Shown: positions 20,238 through 28,655 of the stretch, in pieces
Numbering within the stretch: position 1 is the first letter of the stretch
How the letters are laid out: each line of letters starts with the position of its first letter
From: Sperchopsis tessellata
Lineage: Eukaryota; Arthropoda; Insecta; Coleoptera; Hydrophilidae
Length of the DNA: 28,655 bases
NCBI GenBank assembly: GCA_033557685.1
Contig: JAWQRN010000533.1
Coordinates: 1-28,655, forward strand
Reading direction: 5' to 3'
Program-made: the position numbers and the translations under genes
The notes under the pieces: generated by a model
Told to the model about the DNA's origin: nothing
Database searches by the model: none
Seen by the model: the letters and a program-made list of their open reading frames with translations, nothing else

Positions 20238-21130
20238 AAACGATATTTGTTTGAAAATAAATTTGGGATGGTCTTGGATTTATTGTGTTAAATGTTCAAT
20301 GTGTGTGAGTGTGGGGTATGTACGCGATAAAAATAAATTGTCTTATGCAATAAAACGAATTTGGTTAAAAAAACTAAAAATAGCACTAGGCTAAATGGCG
20401 GGGTCAAAATAAATGTAATTATAAACAAACTTGTTTCATAAAGTAAGTCATTGCTCAATTTGAAAGTTGTATCATTTATTTTAAGTAAAATAAAATTAAA
20501 TCATTACTACTTCCAGATATAAATGTAAATAGGCATTATAATAAATCAATAATTGTGCATTATATATTCCCAACAAAAATGATATTCAATAAAAATATAT
20601 ATGTGACGCTCTAACACATAAGGAGATAATAACTTCTTTTTTGCATTACGAGTGATTGTAACAAAACTAAAGTACTTACATTTCTTGTCAAATCTTCTAA
20701 TTGAGCAACGTGAAATGGATAAGACATGAGTCCTCTAAAATAAATACTGCAGATATACATTAAATTTGTGTATATGTTCGTCATAATATAGCCAATAATT
20801 TTCTTACACATTAGCAAGTCAGCATCACTTCATAATTTGCTTTCAAAAATCTCTAAATATCCTTCTTAGAAGATTTTTTCCTCTAATTGAGGAGGTTTCT
20901 AATATAATGTCATAATATAATTGCATTTAAAAGTGTTTTAACTTGTGAGTAAGGCAGTGGTAAGAAAAGGCATTTGTAAAACCTTCGTTCATTATGTACC
21001 TAACTATATAATTATTAAGCACATAACCTCTTCTGTAGGTTATTAAAATAGTTGTGATATACCATACACGGAAAACAACATGGAAAAAATAATACAATTA
21101 AAAACATAAAAACTGCTTAAAACGTAGAAA
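20238..21130. other. Non-coding stretch, nothing recognised
   Basis: No supported gene. The first hundred bases may be the body of the SINE-like fragment. A small hairpin CCTC/GAGG occurs near 20880-20893. Confidence 0.5.
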
Positions 21131-21515
21131 AAAAGGGTTGCCAAAATTTTATAAGTATGTGGGATAGTTGGAAAATATGGAATAAGTGGCTTTGTCCAGG
21201 AGGGAATCATGTAGAAACATAATAGATTGCTATTGTGTTATGTATTTTATCATTTGTAGATAGTTCTGTATACATATACCCTTGTATCTTACATAAATAT
21301 ATAATGCATCTATTGGGCTATTGTCACTAGACGGATAAAAGAAAGGAACATTTTAAAGGGATGACGAAGATTTATAAGTGCGTGGGACAATTGGAAAATA
21401 TGGAATACGTATGTATGTCTACGTGTGAATTATGTAGAAACACAATAGGCTAATTATATTTTTTTTATTTTACTTCATTGCTAGAGTACTATAAACATAT
21501 ACCCTTGTATCTTAC
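21131..21515 (+). repeat. Diverged tandem duplication of a 160-bp segment
   Basis: 21131-21292 and 21355-21515 share, in order, AAAGGG, TTTATAAGT, GTGGGA, TTGGAAAATATGGAATA, ATGTAGAAACA, AATAG and, at the end, ATACCCTTGTATCTTAC. The offset is 224 bases, with 62 bases of unrelated or more diverged sequence between. The copies are clearly homologous but well diverged. No coding frame is conserved between them. Confidence 0.85.
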
Positions 21516-21698
21516 CAGACTTTCTTCGTACTATAACATTCATACGGTTAGATATCTATATTATTAAAATAAGGTGACCTATATATTATTTAGAAGTTAA
21601 TTTACTTTCGGCGAACCGTTGTAAATATATAATATTTTGCCACATTTCAATATTTAAAGTTAACCTATGGAATATATTATAATAAACATGCTATACAC

Positions 21699-21700
<2 letters not shown>

Positions 21701-21752
<52 letters not shown>
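21701..21752. repeat. (AT)n microsatellite
   Basis: About 52 bases of uninterrupted TA dinucleotide. Confidence 0.97.
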
Positions 21753-21755
<3 letters not shown>

Positions 21756-23294
21756 CACAATCAATTAATCAGTTTAAACATAACCTAATTATGTGTTAAC
21801 TTCAATGTTATAATTCAAGTTTTCAGTGCAGCCGCGTGGATGCCAGTGGCAGACTTACTGTCATTATAAATTTATTGAAACCTTTCAAGGAATGGGTTTA
21901 GGAACCTCATTTTTTAATATTATTGTTACTGTGTTTGCCATAACACAGTGGTTACAATATTTGTTGCAATGGCGCCCCTCAAACGTAATATTGCTGCTAT
22001 ACATTAACTTGCATTGATATAATCCATATAAAGAATTGTGCTTTAGTTCGTTAAGTTTTGGTAAATAGAGCAGACTGATTGGTTTTTGTTTTAATTTCTC
22101 GCTGATGGACTTTTCCGATGAATAGTCTACACAATCAATCGGTTGATATCATACTCTTGTTTACAAATAATTATAGGTGATGATACTTATTGAATATATT
22201 TATTTTCTATCTATTGTACAGAGAAAACATACAATGTGCCGATAGTATGCTCTAACGAAGAGGAAATGTACTAAATGGAAAGAATAATACTACAAGATAG
22301 ATTATTATGTATGCAAGGACTTCTAAGAAGGGATATATTTCAGTCAAATAACACGAAAAGAATAAGAGGCCTTGTACCGCCTTTGCATACTTTTCGTTCA
22401 GCAACAATCTGCGCGTGACACTAAGAAGTGGTTTTAACCAATTTATAAGAACTTCCGCGAATTTGTAAGGAATGTAATTTACATAACAAGATGTCATGAT
22501 TTACGGTATTGCGCGTTTGTGCAAGGCAGTTGTAAATGCAGGGAATATTATTTTTCAGGATAGAGATTACTCTAAAAAAATAATTAATGGTTACTTAAAA
22601 ATTCTAATGGTATACTTAGTTCTCAGTACTTTACCTTAATGTGCCACAACTACAACGGAATATAGTGGATTAATTAGTCTGATATTACTTGTCATGAATA
22701 TTCTCCATAATTTATATTATTATATTACATCTACTTCTTTTGTAGTAGTTTTGTAGTAATTAAAATGCTTAATACTACCTTATTATATGGCAACCTTTCT
22801 TAATTCCGAAGAGCGTCCAAAAATTACATAGTTCATTTAATTGTATTTGATATTGTCTAAAATTATAATATATCATATTTTATCAAAATGAGTTCTTATT
22901 GGAAGATAAGATATAAATATTATGTTTACAGGCATTTTTGTACATGTAATCCCGGAGTAAGTGCAGTTTCACCCGGAAAAACGAGAATATTCTTTGTTGG
23001 ACATATGATACACCAAAAAAGCTATACTATCATAACTAAGTTAAAAGACAAAATAGGCCAGAATATTTATTATTTCACTAATCTGCTAAAACAAATTTAT
23101 GTAACTAATAATATTCTTGCGCAAATATGTATTTTAATTTTACTCCTCCTAGTTAAATAAAATAGTACAGATGGCTTTAATATATGAAAACATATTAATT
23201 TTTGTTTTATATTCAATGACAAATTTATAAGGATTTGTCAAATAAATTTATGTATCGGCGAACACTTATCCACTTTATGTATTATCGGGTATTC
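21753..23294. other. Non-coding stretch, no gene seen
   Basis: Short open frames at 21826-22017, 22252-22497 (minus) and 22888-23160 have no recognisable motif, no supporting context and biased low-complexity composition. I do not call genes. Confidence 0.5.
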
Positions 23295-23410
23295 TTTGAA
23301 CAAATGGTTCAACTAATTCCTACGAATTCTACCATCGCGACGATAGGATTTTAATGATCAGTATCGATAGTTATTTGTAGATTATAATGAACTGGTCATA
23401 TTTGTTCAAA
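23295..23410. repeat. Foldback with TTTGAACAAAT arms
   Basis: TTTGAACAAAT at 23295-23305 is exactly complementary to ATTTGTTCAAA at 23400-23410. Just inside, GGTTCA pairs with TGAACtgg after a small offset. The 116-bp unit could be a small foldback element or MITE. Target-site duplication is not clear. Confidence 0.5.
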
Positions 23411-23674
23411 CATTTACATATTTGAAAAGGGATTATCGACTTATTCGATAGCCAGTACTCTAACCTGCTCATTGCTCTCAAGTTTCATAATCGGAAAAGA
23501 CTGTGATAATTAATTTAGAGGAATACATAAATATTTTAATAGTTTTTTCTGCCTTTTGTATTTGTGGAAATCATGGATAGTATACAGCGAGCGTAACTAT
23601 TGCATGATTTGCCCTAAAATTAAAATATGATGAACAGTTGACAGTCTACTATTATAATTACTATCTTAGGATTA

Positions 23675-24370
23675 CAATACCGGTTTACCGACTTACCGAT
23701 GATCGGGAAAAACACCCCAGCATTTTATACCAGTAATTCGCCATTTTTGCGGTAATTTGATAAATTGAAATTGTAGGGTATCTATCCACACCAATTCCTT
23801 GAATTTGTTTTTTTTTTCGATTCGCTGATGCAACAATACTCTAATCGCATCAGCATAATTCCTCTGATTCCCTCCTGCACTTACTTGGTGTGATATATGG
23901 GTCGTAAATAATTAAACAACAAGTACTTATAACAACAAGTTATAATTTTATTACTACGCATGTATAGCCAAACAAGATCCGTCTTATTAATCAGCCAACG
24001 CTAATCCGGCGAATTGAAAATATTAGGCTTATCAATCCATGTCCACAGAAGTGACAACAATTTTTGGAGCCTTGGATTTGTATTCATGGATCTACTCATG
24101 GATCTATTGTTGCTGAGCGATGTGGGATTCTCATTGAAAATAAACTGAAAGGGTTTGGTATTTCTTTAGCAAATATTGTATCAGTTACTACGGATGGAGC
24201 TTCAATAATGAAGAAAGAAATAAAGTAAACTGTTGCAAATGTAATCAAACTTCTTTACTTTAAAAATAATTTCAACGAAAATAAGGACGAAGATCAGGAC
24301 ATAACCTGATGCAAATGACAATGACAACGACGAAGATTTTGAAGATAACGGTGAAGTGTATACGTAGTAC
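23675..24370 (+). pseudogene. hAT-family transposase remnant
   Basis: hAT transposases are DDE enzymes with an RNase H-like fold. In the plus-strand frame through 24106-24228 the translation includes GSIVAERCGILIENKLKGFG and then SVTTDGASIMKK, which is the conserved hAT block L-FGI plus TTDGA-MKK, including the first catalytic Asp (TDGA). Further on, a different frame near 24325-24365 gives an acidic run NDNDNDEDFEDNGE, as found in several hAT proteins after that block. Stops and frame changes on both sides make it non-functional. Repeated TTACCG motifs near 23682-23698, and inverted near 24652-24716, may mark the element's ends. No reading of an N-terminal BED finger or C-terminal dimerisation domain was possible. 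Confidence 0.75.
23824..23854. repeat. Hairpin GCTGATGC/GCATCAGC
   Basis: Eight perfect pairs with a 15-base loop, inside the 5' part of the hAT remnant. It could be an internal structural repeat of that element; function unknown. Confidence 0.65.
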
Positions 24371-26543
24371 TACACATGTTTACTGATCCTTACTTAAATT
24401 CTTTACAAAGCGTACAGTTGAGTTCTCTGATAACAAAAATACGAAAAAATATCTTGCAAAAACGTTGATATATTAGAAGAACACGTGATTTTGGTTCCGA
24501 TAATTCTGTAAGCTTAAAGTAAGCTATTACTAGCTATTTATATACATTTCTTTGAAATGCTTGAGTAGATTTCAATACAATATTTTATTTTTGTAATACT
24601 TACTCTTCGATTCACAATAATATATTTTTTTGAAAACATATATACTGTTAACCTATCGGTAAACGCATTTTGATTGAAAATTTTACCGAATAAAATGAAA
24701 TAAAATAATGCGGTAAATTCACAATCCCTAGTCTTGATCAGACCATACCTTTGGTATAGGGAAGTGGCTAAATGAGTATTCCTCTTCGACCGGTCCCACT
24801 TCAAGATGCTTATGTGGCTCTCAAATTATTAAAAAAAGCAAGCTGAAATTTCAGAATACTTAACAGACTTAACATAACTTACCAAAAACGCATGACCGCT
24901 ATTACCGACTGTTAAAAGTACAGTATACTTAGTCATCGATATTTTAGAAGTAGCTTTAATCTGGATACATACTTTAGAATTGACTGGTAGACACATAATC
25001 TCGTCAACCGATCTCAATGAAGGTGTCAGACTATAACTTGCTAATTCGCTGTTGATGGATGTAACTTGTTAGTCAGATTATAATTACGTCAGATCAAAAA
25101 TGTCTATACATTATCTTTTATTCTAATATAGGAACAGCCGATCCTTTTTCAACTCATTTATAAAATTATGGAAGCATTTTACTTCTTACAATGATGGGTA
25201 ATTTAGGCGTGGATTCGTCTACTGAGTATATAACGTTTGATGAGAACACTCTGCTAATACACTTGAAAGACTGTTCTCACCACATGCACCAGAAATAGAT
25301 ATTCACATATAAACAATTATGCTGTGAATTTATTCAATAAAAATAGTCTAGACGTTGATGCATCCTATTAGGACAAAATCTTTTGAAAGTATTACATCTA
25401 TTTTAATTTAACATGTGCTCCACAACTATATGCGAACAAACGGATCCCACTTTGAAGCTAAAGCGCGAAACCTTAAAAACTATACCCGAAATGATTTTAT
25501 TTTTAAATGGAGTTTTTAGTGGTTGGAATACCTTGGTGGTTGAAATGTGGATCCACCATGTTAAAATAACTCTTAAAACCGTTTGGATGATTGTGTAATT
25601 TTGCGCAAGTGACCTAATTCAAATTTAATATTCTTTATATGATGTTATCTTAAGTATGTACCATACTACCTGGGATATTTATTTGGTCAATTCTTAGATG
25701 ATCTGTGATGAGGATCTTGATGGATTGGATAATTTCTGCTAACTGAACATCTGGGAGTATTTATATTTGTTATTGGTAGAAATAATGTTTTATTAGGTAA
25801 TGTTATATCTTTAAAAATATATAAATATATTAAGGTCAAATATTTAAAATTTTAAATTATTATTTAATAAACAATTTGTTGCAACAGTGGCAAGAACAAA
25901 GTAACCATATATATTGGCTTATAGGTCGATTTAACTAAAATATGTATAAACCTAAACCTCAAGGGGATGAAAAACCTGCACGTTTTTATAAAAATATTAA
26001 AATAAGTGTGATCAATAGTTTTATAATTTTGCGGAAGAGTTTTACAAATTAGTTTATGTTTAAATTATTTAAACTGTTCTACTAATCTCATCAAAACTTT
26101 TACTTATATTATTGCTTCTAAGTAAGAATATACAATTGTAAAATACGTTGCTAATAACATTCACGAATTTACTGTTGTAATATTTCTGAAATTTCTGTTT
26201 ATTATTTGTTGTCGTTTGAAGAAAACCTCTGAAATGTCAAATTAGAATGTAATATTGTATTCGCAATTTTGATTTGCATCAGTAGATCGTGAAATGATCT
26301 GTATCTCTCGCAAGTGACTTTAATCTAGTATTTGTACCATATTTCCTCTTCTGATACAGACAGAATCAATTTAATGTAAGCTATTGCAGCTAATTTACAC
26401 TAATAAGATAGATTTTCGAAGTACAGTTATTTATAACCGAAAAATAAATTGTATAGTGTAATATTGCTTCTATGTTAGCCAGTGTAGTATAATTTTGCCA
26501 TTTTTATTTCCGGCCACGTTTATAATAGCATATAGCAAAAGTT
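24371..26543. other. Non-coding stretch, no gene seen
   Basis: The first 350 bases probably contain the right end of the hAT remnant (TTACCG motifs in inverted orientation to about 24716). The minus-strand open frames at 24538-24804 and 24829-25017 and the plus-strand one at 25413-25598 are short and motif-free. Confidence 0.5.
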
Positions 26544-26626
26544 GCTGTACGCCGGAATGCATGCTGCAGACAGGGTGTTTCGAAGAATACCACTTCTCAT
26601 CAGTAAAACTGCATTCCCCATGCAGC
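26544..26626 (-). ncRNA. Hammerhead ribozyme motif 3, strict core, minus strand
   Basis: On the minus strand the order is: stem I GGAATGCA (26617-26610); a short internal loop; core CTGATGA (26603-26597); stem II GAAG-TGGTATT-CTTC (26596-26582); GAA (26581-26579); stem III ACA-CCC-TGT (26578-26570); C at H17 (26569), where cleavage is predicted; then, past an internal loop, TGCATTCC (26561-26554) closing stem I with eight perfect pairs. Outer GCTG/CAGC (26626-26623, 26547-26544) extends stem I. No base is inserted between A9 and stem II, so this is the only one of the three that fits the strict core. The internal loop in stem I and the seven-base loop II are placed for the tertiary contacts natural hammerheads use. 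It sits directly downstream (minus strand) of hairpin repeat copy B. Confidence 0.82.
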
Positions 26627-26757
26627 TCAACCTACGTACAATATGCTATGCGGCTTCGTCCATATGAACTAAGTATCTAATGTAAGCCATATACGAGAGG
26701 TGTTCACCTGTCTAACATTGCAGGTAGTGCTAGGATACTTTTAAAAGGAAAAAATAT
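26620..26757 (-). repeat. Hairpin repeat, copy B (inverted relative of 5.8 kb)
   Basis: The minus strand matches 5817-5950 throughout, including the shared GAGCTGCAT at the end. The hairpin that is nearly perfect in copy A has several mismatches here (right arm TGTACGTAGGTTGAGC), so the two copies have drifted. Unlike copy A, this copy continues into a hammerhead motif, which suggests that the complete unit is hairpin plus ribozyme. Confidence 0.8.
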
Positions 26758-28655
26758 ATATTGTGTATGTTCATTTTGTCAACTAAATGAAATGGATATT
26801 TAAAATGTAAGTAATAATTTTACTGAAGGATATTGGAAGCTATTAAATTTAAATGCTTTGTTTTTCCCAATCCTTTATCTAGAAGTTATCATCTTAATCA
26901 ATAAATTAAGCTACAATTTTAAACGAACCTATTATGTAGATACAAGTTATGTAACATATCTAAATATTTATTCTCTATATTGTTATTTACAGCGACTAAA
27001 GATGTATGGAGACTGACTAGACATTGTATTAAAACAATAACAGTACCTTGGAGTACGGTTGAATTAATATTATTCTAAAATAACGCATGCATTAGATTTT
27101 ATACTATATATTTATTTGCTAACGTGTTGCTATTTTGTAATAAATTTTGATGAAATAATCACGAGAAAAAATAAATCAAGCCATTTAACGCAATTAAGCC
27201 GATTTCATTCGTAGTGTACGTTTGTGGATATCTTCCTTTATCATAAATATTATATAATTTATGACTCAGATAAGATTTATGAGTTTAGGCGCAATGTTTA
27301 TGATCCACTTTTGCACGCATGTAGTCAAAAGGCTGCGAGCTTCGACGGTCATTTCCACTAGTTTTATAAGGGTCAGAGGTGATGTGATATTATTTAAAGT
27401 TGTGGGTCAGCAAAGTATGTCGGATTAACGGAGACAATACTGAAAATTATGACCATTGACGTCTAATCAAAGTTTACTGTACATGTTAAGATAACGAGAT
27501 AGCTCCGGAATAGTGCCTCAGCAAGAGAGATCTGAGTACATCTGGTGATTCTTGACTGCAATCTGTGTAGACAACAATTAAAGTATAGTTAAATTATCAA
27601 TGGTTAGGTATTTTAATGCATTTACTTCATTATTTTTTTTTTAACTGAGCGAATCAACTAAGAGTTCACGTCTCAGATATTTACTTTGCTATATAAATTT
27701 AAAGTTAAACACATTACTCTATTTCGTTATCAATTTTCTCAAAAGAGTTGAAGCTACTAATGTATAAGATAAGCTTATATTTGCTATACCTATAGATATG
27801 GAGTTGGAGTGCAAATATATGTGAGAATACACATAATTAAGTATGTTTTTTGTATATTTATAGTTATGTTTCACTTCCTTCTACAGGTAATATTTTCTAG
27901 TCTATATTATTTAATAAAAGAAAATATAAATTATATAAAATATATTAATATGTATCTCACTTAAGAATTTCTAAAATAAATAATATTTTTTATAAAATAT
28001 TTAATAATTATATAGGAATAATATTAATAAACTAGTTGCAAAGGTGATATTGTTTGTTAGAAACTTTTATATTTTACATGATATTTCTGTGTTCTTAAAC
28101 TAAGTCTTTTAAAACGTATCTAGAATTTATGAAATTTAAATTATTAATGTATTACTTCACTTATAAGTTTTTATATTATTGTCAATATATCAAATATCAA
28201 AACCCAGTATGTGTTCAAAAACAAATGGAGTAAGAAACAAATAAACAATTCGATTGTATTAATATAGTAAGTTAACTACACAAAATCCCAATTTAATCAT
28301 CTTTGTAATCTTGGGCGCTCTGAATGCTATGGAAGATACCAATGTATAAGTATAACTAAGATCGATCAAAGAAGTCTTTCCTAATGTCAATATACTACAG
28401 AAAAAATGTTACGTGCAAGAGAAGCCAATACTCTGGTTATGTCAACTAGATAAATGTTGACATTAGCATATCTTGTACCAAGCCACTGATACATGGGTAC
28501 TGACTTTTATAGTTCTTATTTATGCTCATCTTAAATATCAATTTTGGAATTTGATTCTTCTTGTATAATGTTGAACTTGGATTAAGTTTTCTGAAAAGTC
28601 CTTGAAGTTGTCTTAAGGAAACTAGGTGATAAAGTAATTTATAATTTATATATAA
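26758..28655. other. Non-coding AT-rich stretch to the window end
   Basis: Very AT-rich with a GC-richer patch at about 27295-27560 that I could not identify. No domain, RNA gene or repeat with defined ends is visible. Confidence 0.55.

Noticed and set aside
22252..22497. Minus-strand frame ending in a hydrophobic segment as a membrane protein
   Set aside because: AT-rich codons give Ile/Leu/Phe/Tyr runs by chance; there is no start context or homology I recognise.
1..28655. CRISPR array, bacterial operon, rRNA
   Set aside because: No regularly spaced identical repeats, no ribosome-binding-site-linked genes and no rRNA core motifs; sequence character is eukaryotic.

Overview
The window looks like AT-rich nuclear DNA from a metazoan, most likely an invertebrate such as an arthropod or mollusc. 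The evidence is long (AT)n microsatellites, tRNA-derived SINEs, Tc1/mariner-type and hAT-type transposon remnants and hammerhead-ribozyme-like retroelement debris. There is no dense operon-like coding and no long open frame. The species cannot be named from the sequence. I found no convincing host exon, so I read the window as intergenic or intronic and shaped by decaying mobile elements.

Layout: 1-78 is an (AT)n tract. 79-3640 is unremarkable except for a GC-richer stretch at 2110-2670. 3641-3912 is an eroded tRNA-derived SINE. 5817-5950 is a repeat unit with a long hairpin, and an inverted relative lies at 26620-26757. 6157-7714 is a candidate terminal-inverted-repeat element with an unusual excess of the motif TAGCAA/TTGCTA. 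9784-11012 is a nearly complete but dead Tc1-like transposon with recognisable termini. 12679-13180 holds two unexplained open stretches on the minus strand. 13530-13610 is an (AT)n(TG)n microsatellite. 16352-16624 is a better preserved copy of the 3.7 kb SINE.

17114-17975 is the most structured part: short tandem repeats, a nested hairpin, two hammerhead-ribozyme-like motifs, a 67-bp palindrome and a direct repeat. It resembles debris of a Penelope-like or other ribozyme-bearing retroelement. Further on are a possible third decayed hammerhead (19595-19627), (AT)n tracts (19733-19788, 21701-21752), a tRNA-like SINE head (20157-20237), a diverged 160-bp duplication (21131-21515), a foldback (23295-23410) and a decayed hAT transposase (about 23675-24370). 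A third well-formed hammerhead lies on the minus strand at 26544-26626, joined to the hairpin repeat.

The main result is three hammerhead-like motifs whose cores and all three helices can be drawn from the sequence. Two of them share the same loop II (TGGTATT) while stem II differs by compensatory changes, which argues for a selected RNA structure. No intact enzyme able to mobilise any element is encoded here, so any mobility would need proteins from elsewhere.
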